From Cyclobacteriaceae bacterium (GTDB taxonomy: Bacteria > Bacteroidota > Bacteroidia > Cytophagales > Cyclobacteriaceae), in contig JAGQYI010000075.1 of NCBI GenBank assembly GCA_020436165.1, forward strand, positions 1 through 64,000: DNA of 64,000 bases, in the 5' to 3' direction. This document shows, in pieces, positions 43,767-53,666 of the stretch (the stretch's first letter is position 1; every line of letters begins with the position of its first letter). Both the position numbers and the translations under genes were made by a program. Below the pieces are notes generated by a model. That model was not told the DNA's origin. It ran no database searches and worked only from the letters and a program-made list of their open reading frames with translations.

Positions 43767-45146
43767 TTAAGCTTTTTTCATTTCTACAAAATGCTTGTAG
43801 AACATGGTGATGGTTTCAATACCCTTGAAGTAATTGAAAATGCCATAGTGCTCATTGGGTGAGTGAATGGCATCTGAATCCAACCCGAAACCAAGTAGTA
43901 CAACATCCATTCCCAACACTTCTCTGAACAGCGCAACAATAGGAATACTACCACCATCGCGAGAAGGGATTGGAGTTTTACCCCAGGCTTCTTCAAATGC
44001 TTTGCTGGCGGCATTGTAAGCTAATGAATCTGTTTTTGTAACCGATGGCAAACCTCCATGATGGGCTCTTACTTTCACTGTTACATAATCTGGTGCAATT
44101 GACTGGAAGTGCTCAGTGAACAATTTAGTGATCTCCTCATCATTTTGATTGGGTACCAAACGCATCGATATTTTGGCATGTGCTTTAGATGGCAAAACAG
44201 TTTTGGCGCCCTCACCCTGGTAGCCACCCCAAATACCATTTACATCCAGTGTTGGTCTAATACCTACTCGCTCAAGTGTTGTGTAGCCTTTTTCGCCTTT
44301 TACCTCTTTGATGCCGAGCTCCGATTTGAACTCATTAAGATCGAACGGAGCTTTGTTCATTTCTTCGCGCTCAGCAGCTGAGAGCTCTTCTACCTTATCG
44401 TAAAAACCAGGTATGGTTATATGGCCATCTTTATCAATCATTGAATCGATCATGGTGCACAGCACATTGATTGGGTTTGCCACAGCACCCCCATAAACAC
44501 CTGAGTGAAGGTCACGGTTGGGGCCTGTAACTTCCACTTCCATGTAGCTAAGCCCCCTAAGGCCTACTGTAATGGAAGGTGTATCGTTTGAAATGATGGC
44601 TGTATCTGAAATAAGAATAACATCACCGGCAAGCTTTTCTTTATTTTCTCTTACAAAGGTCTCCAGATTGTCCGAGCCAACTTCTTCCTCACCTTCTATC
44701 ATAAATTTAACGTTGCAGGGCAGATTGCCGGTTTCTGCCATAGTTTGCAATGCCTTTACATGCATGTATGCCTGCCCTTTATCATCACATGATCCACGGG
44801 CATATATTTTCTCATTCTTAATAACCGGTTCGAATGGCGGAGAATCCCACAACTCGTAAGGGTCGGCCGGCTGTACATCGTAGTGGCCATACACAACCAC
44901 TGTTGGTAAATTAGGATCAATAATTTTTTCACCAAATACCACAGGGTGCCCCGGAGTTTCTACCAATTCGGCATTGTCACATCCTGCTTCCAGAAGGCGC
45001 GCTTTTACTGCTTCGGCCGTTTTTCTAACATCATCCTTAAATTTAGGATCGGCACTTACAGAAGGTATTCTGAGTAGTTCAAAAAGTTCATCTAAAAATC
45101 GTTGTTTATTTTCCTCTATGTAGGAAAGAATGGCTTTATTATCCAT
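43767..45146 (-). CDS. M20 family dipeptidase
   Basis: Cytosolic metallopeptidase of 459 residues. Metal ligands and catalytic residues are visible in VVYGHYDVQPADP, SCDDKGQ, EGEEEVGSDN and the late HSPNEH. A dimerisation domain insertion lies in the middle (LRGLSYMEVEVTGPNRDLHSGVYGG). The overall pattern fits the carnosinase/CPG2-like dipeptidases that hydrolyse dipeptides. It is a single-gene transcript. Confidence 0.93.
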   Translation of the reverse strand: MDNKAILSYIEENKQRFLDELFELLRIPSVSADPKFKDDVRKTAEAVKARLLEAGCDNAELVETPGHPVVFGEKIIDPNLPTVVVYGHYDVQPADPYELWDSPPFEPVIKNEKIYARGSCDDKGQAYMHVKALQTMAETGNLPCNVKFMIEGEEEVGSDNLETFVRENKEKLAGDVILISDTAIISNDTPSITVGLRGLSYMEVEVTGPNRDLHSGVYGGAVANPINVLCTMIDSMIDKDGHITIPGFYDKVEELSAAEREEMNKAPFDLNEFKSELGIKEVKGEKGYTTLERVGIRPTLDVNGIWGGYQGEGAKTVLPSKAHAKISMRLVPNQNDEEITKLFTEHFQSIAPDYVTVKVRAHHGGLPSVTKTDSLAYNAASKAFEEAWGKTPIPSRDGGSIPIVALFREVLGMDVVLLGFGLDSDAIHSPNEHYGIFNYFKGIETITMFYKHFVEMKKA

Positions 45147-45241
45147 GATTCTATGGTTTTTTGTTGGGTAACAAATTTGGTGAATTTTGGGCAGAAAGCA
45201 GTGGAAAAATCCCTTGGATGTAGTAATTGAAGAGCTCCGTT

Positions 45242-46267
45242 TTATTCTCTAAAACCCAATCTTTCTTTCAATAAATCGGGAATGGCAGGAAGCATATTTC
45301 GCTGCACCAAAAAGGTATTCAATCCGGCCAGTTCGTTAAACACCCCATGATGGTCTCTGGATTTGCTCAGATAATCAGCTCCCGTGCTGCCTCCGGTACC
45401 GGTGCGCAAGCCAATCATACGGGTAACCATAGAAATGTGTCGCGAACGCCAGGTGGTCATTAACTCGTCAATGGCAATTAATGTATCCAGAAGCTGAAAT
45501 GGAACCTGAAGCAATGGATAGTCTCTGTAGGCAAGAATAAAGATTGCCGCGCGGTTGGCTTTAGCACTTAATCTTTGATGCTCCCGCTTTTCGTTTGAAA
45601 AAAAGGTTTGACTAAAACTATTGATGATGCTATCATCGGGCTCATTTAAAGTAGCCACAAAGGCTTGCCTGTAACTTTGCCAAAACGAATGGTCTCTAAT
45701 TTCTTGGTGATGCCCCCAGTAGGTGTCATCAAAAAATGGAATACGTTCAAGCCAACCATTAACCAGTTCAATTAATGATGGCTGCGCTTCTATTTTGGCA
45801 ATTTCTTCTATGTGTTCATCCCGCAGGTGGCTTTTATAAAAAGCCTTGCCATGACGGTCAGCAAATTTAAGTCCCATCATTGCTTCCAGCATTTTAAACT
45901 GGAAGCTTTGAAAACCAGAAGCCGGCCGTAGCTGTTCCCTGAAATCGAGAAAGTCGAGTGGGGTCATAGTTTCAAGCACGTCAATTTGCTGAATGCCCAG
46001 CTGCCAAATAGACGCAATGCGCTTAAGGCGGTGAACAACAGTGAAGATATCCGGGGAATTATCGTTGATGCTTGGCTTTCGCAAAATATCAACAATTGAT
46101 TGCATTTCGTATTTAATCTGCTTGAACCAAAGTTCATATGCCTGATGGACAATGATGAAGAGCATTTCGTCATGGGCTTCAATACCCTCTTTTTCACTTT
46201 CGGTCTGTTGCGCGGTTAGTATTTTGTCGAGTTGCAGGTAATCGGAATAGTAAACTTCTTTGCCCAT
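45242..46267 (-). CDS. kynA: Tryptophan 2,3-dioxygenase
   Basis: Haem enzyme of 341 residues that opens the indole ring of tryptophan to N-formylkynurenine with O2. Family motifs: YSDYLQLDKILTAQ at the N-terminus, the active-site segment HDEMLFIIVHQAYELWFKQIKYE, and TGTGGSTGADYL with the haem-side loop; RHISMVTRMIG carries the proximal-histidine region. Length is typical for the Bacteroidota form. No other kynurenine gene is present nearby. Confidence 0.95.
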   Translation of the reverse strand: MGKEVYYSDYLQLDKILTAQQTESEKEGIEAHDEMLFIIVHQAYELWFKQIKYEMQSIVDILRKPSINDNSPDIFTVVHRLKRIASIWQLGIQQIDVLETMTPLDFLDFREQLRPASGFQSFQFKMLEAMMGLKFADRHGKAFYKSHLRDEHIEEIAKIEAQPSLIELVNGWLERIPFFDDTYWGHHQEIRDHSFWQSYRQAFVATLNEPDDSIINSFSQTFFSNEKREHQRLSAKANRAAIFILAYRDYPLLQVPFQLLDTLIAIDELMTTWRSRHISMVTRMIGLRTGTGGSTGADYLSKSRDHHGVFNELAGLNTFLVQRNMLPAIPDLLKERLGFRE

Positions 46268-46348
46268 GATTCTGTTGCTTAAATTGTAAAGTTGGTATTT
46301 CTGAAAGCAAGAAGCAAGAAGGATAACCTTGGGTTAATAAAAAGATAA

Positions 46349-46380
46349 TTTGGTGGTTTGTATCAGACCCGATAGCTTTG
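46349..46380 (+). promoter_or_regulatory. Consensus promoter of the putative small RNA
   Basis: TTTG at 46349-46352, a 20-base spacer, TAGCTTTG at 46373-46380: a full match to the phylum's consensus on the plus strand, where no coding gene follows. Confidence 0.75.
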
Positions 46381-46386
46381 AGGTAG

Positions 46387-46507
46387 AAAATTTCGACATT
46401 GTTCGAAACACAAGTCATAAGCGGTGGTGGCCAATACAGAGCAGACTGTCGCGAAGAGGACAACAGAAAGTATCCTCAGCTGCCGGAAAAAGCTTCCGGT
46501 TTTTTTA
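46387..46507 (+). ncRNA. Putative ~120-nt small RNA
   Basis: A consensus promoter (46349-46380) and an intrinsic terminator (CCGGAA, loop AAAGC, TTCCGG, then seven T; 46483-46506) enclose about 120 bases on the plus strand with no credible coding frame. Inside are further stems: TTTCGA/TCGAAA (46391-46408) and GAGGA/TCCTC around 46456-46477. I do not recognise the family; it lacks the SRP RNA core (GGTCAGG...AGCAG), and it is too short for 6S, RNase P or tmRNA. It sits between kynA and lspA, both on the other strand. Exact ends are estimated from the promoter and terminator. Confidence 0.6.
46483..46506 (+). terminator. Intrinsic terminator of the small RNA
   Basis: CCGGAA (46483-46488), loop AAAGC, TTCCGG (46494-46499), followed by seven T. 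It is oriented for plus-strand transcription. On the minus strand the hairpin is followed by mixed sequence, so it is not a terminator for lspA. Confidence 0.75.
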
Positions 46508-46525
46508 TGCCCTTACTTTTCTGGT

Positions 46526-47206
46526 TTACGAAGGAATACAACAGTCTTCTTCGGTCCCGCTCAGTGTATCTTCCATTGACCTGTTGGCCATAGATTGGGA
46601 GTCAACCTTATAAACATCCTCCTTCTTTTTATGTCGTTCCGGAAAAAACTTTTTCTGGAAGATTAGCAAAATAACTACTCCAATAAAGATAGATGAATCA
46701 GCCACGTTAAAAATAGCATTGAAAAAATGAAAGTATTGACCACCCACAAAAGGCACCCAATTAGGCCACGTAAATTCAAACAAAGGGAAATAGAGCATAT
46801 CGATTACCTGGCCGTTGAATAGCTTAAATGGAGCATTATAAGGGGCATTGTTCAGCCAAACACCGTAAAACATACTGTCTATCAGGTTCCCGATTGCACC
46901 AGCTAAAATCAAGGCTCCTGCCCAAAGGGCACCCGGATGCATTCCCTTTTTAGCATAGTGAACAATAAGGTAGGCGCCACCTGCAGAGGCAATTAGCCTA
47001 AACAGGGTAAGCACTAGTTTAGAATACTGCCAATCCATTTTCATTCCAAAGGCAATACCTTCGTTTAAAATGTAGTGTATCCTAAACCAACTACCCAGTA
47101 CATTTATTTCCTCGTAAAGATTCATGTTGTTGTAAACCAACATTTTCACCAATTGGTCAAACGCAATAACCGCAAGCGTGAGGAAAAAATATTTGTAATA
47201 CTTCAC
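46526..47206 (-). CDS. lspA: Lipoprotein signal peptidase II
   Basis: Inner-membrane aspartyl protease of 226 residues that cleaves signal peptides from prolipoproteins. Four membrane helices carry the catalytic aspartates in GNLIDSMFYG and FNVADSSIFIG. It is longer than E. coli LspA (about 165) because of an insertion after the first Asp (LNNAPYNAPFKLFNGQVIDMLYFPLF) seen in Bacteroidota and a basic tail. The start is a GTG at 47206 whose G overlaps the ileS stop codon, so translation is coupled. The many lipoproteins in this window depend on it. Confidence 0.95.
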   Translation of the reverse strand: MKYYKYFFLTLAVIAFDQLVKMLVYNNMNLYEEINVLGSWFRIHYILNEGIAFGMKMDWQYSKLVLTLFRLIASAGGAYLIVHYAKKGMHPGALWAGALILAGAIGNLIDSMFYGVWLNNAPYNAPFKLFNGQVIDMLYFPLFEFTWPNWVPFVGGQYFHFFNAIFNVADSSIFIGVVILLIFQKKFFPERHKKKEDVYKVDSQSMANRSMEDTLSGTEEDCCIPS

Positions 47207-50200
47207 TAAGCTTCTACTTTTAAATTGAGGTTAAACTCATCCATTTCAATTTGGCGGCCACCGTTGAGTGTATTTACCAGGTCAAAGGACAGGGCTTGAA
47301 CTTCGGTGCATATGTACTCTTTAAAATCGTTAACGGCAGCATTAACAATTGCGTCTGTTTCTTCTAAGGAAACTTTTATTTTATCCTGGACCTCAAGGCC
47401 CATGTCTTTGCGTATGTTTTGAATACGATTAACCAGATCGCGGGCGATACCCTCTTTTCTTAGGTTGTCTGTAATGGTTACATCCAGCGCAACGGTAAGG
47501 TTCCCTTCAGAAGCAACTAACCAACCCGGAATATCTTCACTACTTATTTCTACATCTTCTAGTGTAAGCGTAATGTGTTCTCCGGAAACATCTATGGTTG
47601 CTTCTCCTGTTTTTTCGATAGACGCAATGTCTTCACCGGTAAACCCATTTATTGCAGCAGCTATGTCTTTCATTTTTGGGCCGTATTGCTGGCCCAGCTT
47701 TCTAAAGTTAGGTTTGATCTTTTTCACCAAAACTCCTGAAGTGTCGTCAAGATATTCCAGCTCTTTGGTGTTTACCTCAGACAGGATCAGGCCTTCCACT
47801 GCACGGATATGCTCTTCAAATGATTTGTCAAGGATCGGCACCAGTATTTTTGAAAGAGGTTGACGCACCTTAATCATGTGTTTTTTACGAAGCGAGTGTA
47901 CCAACGAAGATATATCCTGAGCAAGCTTCATTTGAGCCTCAAGATCTGCATTGATCATAGATTCATCTGCCACCGGGAAATCAGCCAGGTGTACCGATTC
48001 GAATGCCTCTTTGTTCCATTTGGAAAGATCCAAATACATGTGATCTGTATAGAATGGAGCGATAGGTGAAGCCAGTTTGGCAATAGTTACCAGGCAGTTG
48101 TGTAGTGTTTGATACGCTGCTCGTTTGTCTTCATTAAATTCTCCTTTCCAGAAACGTTTACGGTTCAGGCGAACGTACCAATTGCTCAAATCATCGATCA
48201 CAAAGTTTTGGATGAGTCTCGCTGCACGAGTAGGCTCATACGCATCGTACGATGCATCTACCAGCTTAATCGTGCTATTTAGTTTTGACAGTATCCAACG
48301 ATCACTTTCCGTAAGAGCATCTTTGTTCAGCTCACCCGGCTCGAAATGGTCGAGGTTGGCGTAAAGCGCAAAAAAGTTGTATGTATTTTGAAGCGTTCCA
48401 AAGAACCTGCGCTGGGCTTCGGCCACGCCTTCAATATTGAACTTGAGGTTGTCCCAGGGGTTAGCGTTAGAGATCATATACCAACGCGTAGCATCAGGGC
48501 CATATTCTTCCAGTGTCTTAAACGGGTCAACCGCATTGCCCAAACGCTTGGACATTTTATTGCCATCCTTGTCAAGCACCAAACCATTGGCCATTACATT
48601 TTTAAAGGCTACACTGTTAAACAGCATTCCTGCAATGGCATGAAGCGTGAAAAACCATCCTCGGGTTTGGTCAACGCCTTCTGCAATAAAGTCAGCCGGG
48701 TAATTTTCTTTGAAGATGTCCTCGTTCTCAAAAGGGTAGTGCCACTGCGCATAAGGCATGGCGCCCGAATCGAACCACACATCTATCAAATCGGGCTCCC
48801 GGAACATCTTCTTTCCGTTTGGGCTTACAAGTACAATATCATCCACATAAGGCCTGTGCAAGTCAAAATCATCTTCGATCGGGTCGGTCATAAACCCTGC
48901 TTGTATCGACTTTTCAACTTCGGCTTTTAGTTCTGCAATGGAACCAATGCAAATTTCTTCTTCCCTATCCTCAGTAACCCATATAGGAAGTGGGGTTCCC
49001 CAATAACGTGAACGTGATAGGTTCCAGTCCACCAGGTTTTCAAGCCAATTGCCGAAACGTCCGGTTCCGGTTGATTCCGGTTTCCAGTTGATGGTTTTGT
49101 TCAACTCTACGAGTTGATCTTTGAAAGCGGTTGTTCGTATAAACCATGAATCCAACGGATAGTATAATACGGGCTTATCGGTTCTCCAGCAATGAGGGTA
49201 TGAGTGTTCGTATTTCTCTACCTTAAAGGCTTTATTTTCCTCTTTCAGCTTGATGGAAATAAGTACGTCCAATGATTTCTCAGGAGCATCGGCACCATAG
49301 TATTCATTCTTCACATACATGCCGGCAAACTCACCCATTTCTTTCACGTACCTGCCCTGCTTGTCCACGATAGGCATTTTCTTGCCTTCTTCGTCTGTTA
49401 CCAGAATAGCTCCTATACCAGCTTTTTGTGCTGCTCTAAAGTCATCTGCACCAAACGTAGGAGAAATGTGAACGATACCCGTACCATCCTCGGTAGTCAC
49501 AAAGTCACCTTCAATAACCCGAAAAGCAGGGCCGTCAGGCGCTACGTAGGGTAAAAGCTGTTCGTATTCAGTACCCACCAATTTGTTTCCCTTAAAGGTG
49601 TCAAGCACCTTATAAGGGATTAGCTTATCTCCTTCTTTATACTCTTCCAAAGAAAGCTCGGCAGCCTTGGGGTTAAAATAAGCAGCAAAACGATCTTTCG
49701 CAAGAATTACAGTTTGCCTCTGAAAAGTGTAAGGGTTATAGGTGTCAACCTTTACATAGGTAATGTTTTTGCCCACAGCTAGAGCCGAGTTACCGGCCAG
49801 CGTCCAGGGAGTGGTAGTCCAGGCAAGGATGTAATCACTTTCGGTTCCCTTTATTTTAAACTGGGCTACAATGGTGGTATCCTTTACGTCACGGTAACAT
49901 CCGGGCTGGTTTAGTTCGTGAGAACTTAATCCGGTACCGGCAGCAGGTGAGTAGGGCTGGATGGTAAAACCTTCATACAAAAGGCCTTTTTCGTAGAATT
50001 TCTTCAGCAGGAACCAGACACTTTCCATGTACTTGGAGTCGAATGTGATGTAGGGGTCATCCAGATCGACCCAATAACCCATCTTCTCTGTAAGGTCATC
50101 CCATTGGTCCTTGTACTTCATAACTGCCTCACGGCATTTCTGGTTGTACTCTTCAACAGAGATTTTAGAACCTATATCTTCTTTGGTAATTCCCAACTCC

Positions 50201-50493
50201 TTTTCTACCTGTAGTTCTACAGGTAGTCCGTGGGTATCCCAACCACCTTTACGTTTTACCTGATACCCTTTCAGGGTTTTGTAACGGCAAAAGATGTCCT
50301 TAACGGCACGTGCCATTACATGGTGAATGCCTGGTGTTCCATTGGCAGAAGGCGGGCCTTCATAAAAAGTAAAAACAGGATGCCCCTCTCTGCTCTCTAC
50401 AGATTTTTCAAAAACCTTGTTCTTTTTCCAGGTGCTTAACACCTGTGTTGCCATTTCGGCATAATTTATCCCTTTATACTCCTTGTATTTCAT
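47206..50493 (-). CDS. ileS: Isoleucyl-tRNA synthetase
   Basis: Class I aminoacyl-tRNA synthetase of 1095 residues. The HIGH-type motif is in PPSANGTPGIHH, and the KMSKS motif is GNKMSKRLGN. The editing domain (TTTPWTLAGNSALAVG) and anticodon-binding domain are present. The length fits the long type 2 (eukaryote-like) IleRS common in Bacteroidota, which lacks the C-terminal zinc finger of the E. coli type and is often less sensitive to mupirocin. It overlaps lspA by one base; the RND gene precedes it by 12 bases. Confidence 0.97.
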   Translation of the reverse strand: MKYKEYKGINYAEMATQVLSTWKKNKVFEKSVESREGHPVFTFYEGPPSANGTPGIHHVMARAVKDIFCRYKTLKGYQVKRKGGWDTHGLPVELQVEKELGITKEDIGSKISVEEYNQKCREAVMKYKDQWDDLTEKMGYWVDLDDPYITFDSKYMESVWFLLKKFYEKGLLYEGFTIQPYSPAAGTGLSSHELNQPGCYRDVKDTTIVAQFKIKGTESDYILAWTTTPWTLAGNSALAVGKNITYVKVDTYNPYTFQRQTVILAKDRFAAYFNPKAAELSLEEYKEGDKLIPYKVLDTFKGNKLVGTEYEQLLPYVAPDGPAFRVIEGDFVTTEDGTGIVHISPTFGADDFRAAQKAGIGAILVTDEEGKKMPIVDKQGRYVKEMGEFAGMYVKNEYYGADAPEKSLDVLISIKLKEENKAFKVEKYEHSYPHCWRTDKPVLYYPLDSWFIRTTAFKDQLVELNKTINWKPESTGTGRFGNWLENLVDWNLSRSRYWGTPLPIWVTEDREEEICIGSIAELKAEVEKSIQAGFMTDPIEDDFDLHRPYVDDIVLVSPNGKKMFREPDLIDVWFDSGAMPYAQWHYPFENEDIFKENYPADFIAEGVDQTRGWFFTLHAIAGMLFNSVAFKNVMANGLVLDKDGNKMSKRLGNAVDPFKTLEEYGPDATRWYMISNANPWDNLKFNIEGVAEAQRRFFGTLQNTYNFFALYANLDHFEPGELNKDALTESDRWILSKLNSTIKLVDASYDAYEPTRAARLIQNFVIDDLSNWYVRLNRKRFWKGEFNEDKRAAYQTLHNCLVTIAKLASPIAPFYTDHMYLDLSKWNKEAFESVHLADFPVADESMINADLEAQMKLAQDISSLVHSLRKKHMIKVRQPLSKILVPILDKSFEEHIRAVEGLILSEVNTKELEYLDDTSGVLVKKIKPNFRKLGQQYGPKMKDIAAAINGFTGEDIASIEKTGEATIDVSGEHITLTLEDVEISSEDIPGWLVASEGNLTVALDVTITDNLRKEGIARDLVNRIQNIRKDMGLEVQDKIKVSLEETDAIVNAAVNDFKEYICTEVQALSFDLVNTLNGGRQIEMDEFNLNLKVEA

Positions 50494-50505
50494 TTTTGAA
50501 TCAAC

Positions 50506-52935
50506 CTATTTGTTTTGATTGATAGATTCTTTCTCCTCACCGTTATCAGATACCTTAATGTTATCCAACTCAATCTCCTCGTCCTCTTCATAAACGCCAT
50601 CGTATTCTTCAATGATAGGGTGTACATTTTTGCTTCTTTTACCTGTGTCAAAAGTTAGCAGCAAAGAAGGTAACACCAGCAAGTTGGTGAACATGGCCAC
50701 TAAAAGTGTAATGGAGGTTAGCAAACCAAGCGCAACTGTACCACCAAATTTAGAAGCCGTAAAAATCACAAATCCGGCAAAGAGAATAATGGCCGTATAG
50801 ATCATACTGGTACCTGTTTCGTGCATACTTAAGTCGACAGCTTTACGCACATCGAATTTACTTGAGTACAGCTCCTGGCGGTATTTGGCTAAAAAGTGAA
50901 TGGCGTTATCCACGGCAATTCCGAAAGCAATACTAAATATTATGGCCGTACTAGGTTTCAATGGAATACCTGTGAAACCCATCAAACCTGCAGTAAAGAG
51001 GAGTGGAATAATGTTAGGTATTAATGAAAGTAAGATCATACGGAAATTTCGGAACAGCGTTCCCATTATTATTGAGATCACGAAAAATGCCAGAACGAAA
51101 CTAGACTTCAGGTTATTGATTAGGAAAGAATTGCCCTTAACAAACAATAAGGTACTGCCTGTAATGCTAGCAGTAAGGCCAGTATTTTTAAACAGCTCTT
51201 CCTCTTTTGGACGGATGACCTGATTGATGAGTGAATCCATTTTTTTGGACCCGATATCTTTTATCTTAAGCGATATTCGGATTTTTTGTCCTGTAGAATC
51301 CACAAAAGCTTTTAGAAGTCCAGAGCTGTCTGCCTGATTTTTCAGATAACTAAGAATAAAATTTTTCTCCTGGTTGTTTTTAGGCAAATCGTACCTGTCA
51401 GGATTATTATTAAAATAGGCCTGACGAGCAGCTTTTATAAACGAAATAATAGAAACAGGATTAGAGATGTCTGGCTGAGCTGCGAGAAACTTCTCAAATT
51501 CGTCTATTTTATCCAGGTTTCTAAGATTAGTAACGCCTCTTTTCTTATGGGTATCCACCACAATTTCCAGAGGCATCATCCCGGAGAAGTTATCCTCAAA
51601 AAAGTGGAGGTCACTTTTTACCCGGCTGTCTTCAGGAATATCATCGATCATATGGGACTCCGTATGGATCTTATACGTGCCATACGCAGAAAGCACTACC
51701 AGAACAATTGTTATAGCAAATACAACAGGCCTATGATTGGTAACGATTTTAGTAAACAAATCCAGCACACCTTTAAGCGGTGAAAAGCTCAGGTGTTTCA
51801 AATGTTTGTCTGAAGGCTCTGGCAAATAAGAAAATACAATCGGCATGGTAATAATGCTCACTATGAACATTGACATTACGTTCAAGCTGGCTATGATTCC
51901 AAACTCTTTAAGGATGGTAATGTCCGTAAACATGAGTACACCAAAACCTACGGCAGTGGTTCCGTTGGTTATTAATGTTGCCAAACCAATTTTCTGCGTT
52001 ACTGTTTTTATGGCCCTTATTTTATCGCCATGCTGCAAAAATTCGTGGTGGTATTTATTGATGAGGTAAATACTGTTTGGTATCCCAATGACGACTATAA
52101 TGGACGGTATAAGGCCGGTAAGAAGCGTGATTTTATAATCGAATAATACCAAGGAGCCCAATACCCAGATAACCACAATTATGATTGTGATCATCGGAAA
52201 AACCACGGCTATCCAGGAGCGGAAAAACAGCAGCATGATAAAGGCAGTGATAAGCGCAGAATAAAGCAGGAAAAGCTCTAATTCATCGCGCACCTGGCCG
52301 GCAACAACTGACCGCACAAAAGGCATGCCCGCAAAGTAGGTTTGGATGCCTGTATTTTCTGTAAACGCATCGGTAGCGTGCAAAATATCTTCCGTTAAGC
52401 CAATTCTTTTGTTGGAATTAAGGTATGACTTGTCGTAGGAGACGAGCAGCAATATCATTCCATTTTTTTCATTGATCAATTGGCCGCTGTAAAAACGCTG
52501 ATCTTCCGTTACTTTCAACAGGCTATCCAGGTCATGTTGATCGTTTGGGATGGTTTTGAAGATTTGCTCTACATCAAACTTTTTTTCTTTTGCATCACGA
52601 ACGAGGCGGGGCAAATTGGGCAGCGATAATACGGAAGTAATACCCGGCAAGCTTTTAATCTCATCCGACATGTATTTTAACTTCCTGAAATTATCGGGTG
52701 TAAAAACAGAACTGTCTTTAATTCCTATTGCCAAAATACTTCCATCCTCACCAAAAATTTTTTTAAATTGTTCAAAGACAACCATGTCAGGATCGTCAGC
52801 CGGAACCACCTTTGCGAAATGATAATTAAGTTCAGCTTTTTGGGCTTTGAAACCCATAAAAACAGTAACGGCTACCAAAACTAAAATAAGAGGTAGCCTG
52901 TACTTGAGTATAAAATCTGCCAGTTTACTCCACAT
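50506..52935 (-). CDS. RND-superfamily exporter (MMPL/patched-type)
   Basis: Inner-membrane protein of 809 residues. Twelve helices are arranged as two 1+5 repeats with two large extracytoplasmic loops (about 40-200 and 430-615), plus an acidic cytoplasmic tail (YDGVYEEDEEIELD). The pattern fits the MMPL/hopanoid or lipid exporter group of proton-driven RND transporters, with conserved GIPLKPSTAIIFSIAFGIAVDNAIHF in the second half. The substrate is probably a lipid or hydrophobic compound. It is first of a set with ileS and lspA. Confidence 0.9.
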   Translation of the reverse strand: MWSKLADFILKYRLPLILVLVAVTVFMGFKAQKAELNYHFAKVVPADDPDMVVFEQFKKIFGEDGSILAIGIKDSSVFTPDNFRKLKYMSDEIKSLPGITSVLSLPNLPRLVRDAKEKKFDVEQIFKTIPNDQHDLDSLLKVTEDQRFYSGQLINEKNGMILLLVSYDKSYLNSNKRIGLTEDILHATDAFTENTGIQTYFAGMPFVRSVVAGQVRDELELFLLYSALITAFIMLLFFRSWIAVVFPMITIIIVVIWVLGSLVLFDYKITLLTGLIPSIIVVIGIPNSIYLINKYHHEFLQHGDKIRAIKTVTQKIGLATLITNGTTAVGFGVLMFTDITILKEFGIIASLNVMSMFIVSIITMPIVFSYLPEPSDKHLKHLSFSPLKGVLDLFTKIVTNHRPVVFAITIVLVVLSAYGTYKIHTESHMIDDIPEDSRVKSDLHFFEDNFSGMMPLEIVVDTHKKRGVTNLRNLDKIDEFEKFLAAQPDISNPVSIISFIKAARQAYFNNNPDRYDLPKNNQEKNFILSYLKNQADSSGLLKAFVDSTGQKIRISLKIKDIGSKKMDSLINQVIRPKEEELFKNTGLTASITGSTLLFVKGNSFLINNLKSSFVLAFFVISIIMGTLFRNFRMILLSLIPNIIPLLFTAGLMGFTGIPLKPSTAIIFSIAFGIAVDNAIHFLAKYRQELYSSKFDVRKAVDLSMHETGTSMIYTAIILFAGFVIFTASKFGGTVALGLLTSITLLVAMFTNLLVLPSLLLTFDTGKRSKNVHPIIEEYDGVYEEDEEIELDNIKVSDNGEEKESINQNK

Positions 52936-53089
52936 AGCTCAAAAATAAGAGTGCAAATGTAGTTGATTTTGATGAATGGCTTACGCCTATTCTTATTAAA
53001 TTGCCCAATTAGTGGGTTATTTAACTAGCTATAAATGAAGTAAATAGAAATCTAGGCTTAATTAATAAATATCCTAAGCAAGTAATGTC

Positions 53090-53599
53090 TCAGGCTATAC
53101 CTTCATTCACAAACTCAAGCAGCTTATTGGTTTGCTCATCGCCCAATCTCTGGCCTATTTGCGTGGCTATGAAAACTCCTGCCAGAAAAATAAGACATAT
53201 TAATGCATACCAAAGCATGTTGGTGGGCAAGTCAAGCATCATTTGAGATGTACCATATACAATAAAACCGAGGAACAATAATCCAAGTCCAATGTAGGCA
53301 AAAGCAAAGAAGGTCCACAAGGAGGGTCTTGGACTAATATAGCCCCTGATCAGTGTAGGTTCTTTCTGATCTGAAAACGCATCGTCCTGAAGGTAATTTC
53401 TAACTACTTCCAAAGTTAGTTCCGGGGACCAAAAATGGTATTCTTTCTGACGAAACTTAATGAAAATATGGTGTTCAACCACCTTTCCTTCGAAAGGATA
53501 ATTGTTGCTGTCAAGAATACTTTTGTATTTACTTACAACAGTTTTTTCATCAAGTTGAGAGAATAACCGAATACGGGGGCGTAAGCGTATAGTGCTCAT
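53090..53599 (-). CDS. Uncharacterised two-helix membrane protein
   Basis: Protein of 169 residues with a cytosolic N-terminal part (about 1-85, MSTIRLRPRIRLFSQLDEKTVVSKYKS) and two membrane helices near residues 95-118 and 125-145. I do not recognise a named domain. The ATG at 53599 is preferred to a TTG two codons upstream. It stands alone in a minus-strand stretch. Confidence 0.75.
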   Translation of the reverse strand: MSTIRLRPRIRLFSQLDEKTVVSKYKSILDSNNYPFEGKVVEHHIFIKFRQKEYHFWSPELTLEVVRNYLQDDAFSDQKEPTLIRGYISPRPSLWTFFAFAYIGLGLLFLGFIVYGTSQMMLDLPTNMLWYALICLIFLAGVFIATQIGQRLGDEQTNKLLEFVNEGIA

Positions 53600-53666
53600 G
53601 TTCAAGAAATTAATCTCAAAATATATTCATTCCTTTTAACTTTAAGAAAACGATTGTCTATTTCTT

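Noticed and set aside
46350-46613. Plus-strand frames of 64-87 codons between kynA and lspA
   Set aside because: They cross the small-RNA terminator and the lspA gene and lack protein-like composition; they are shadows.
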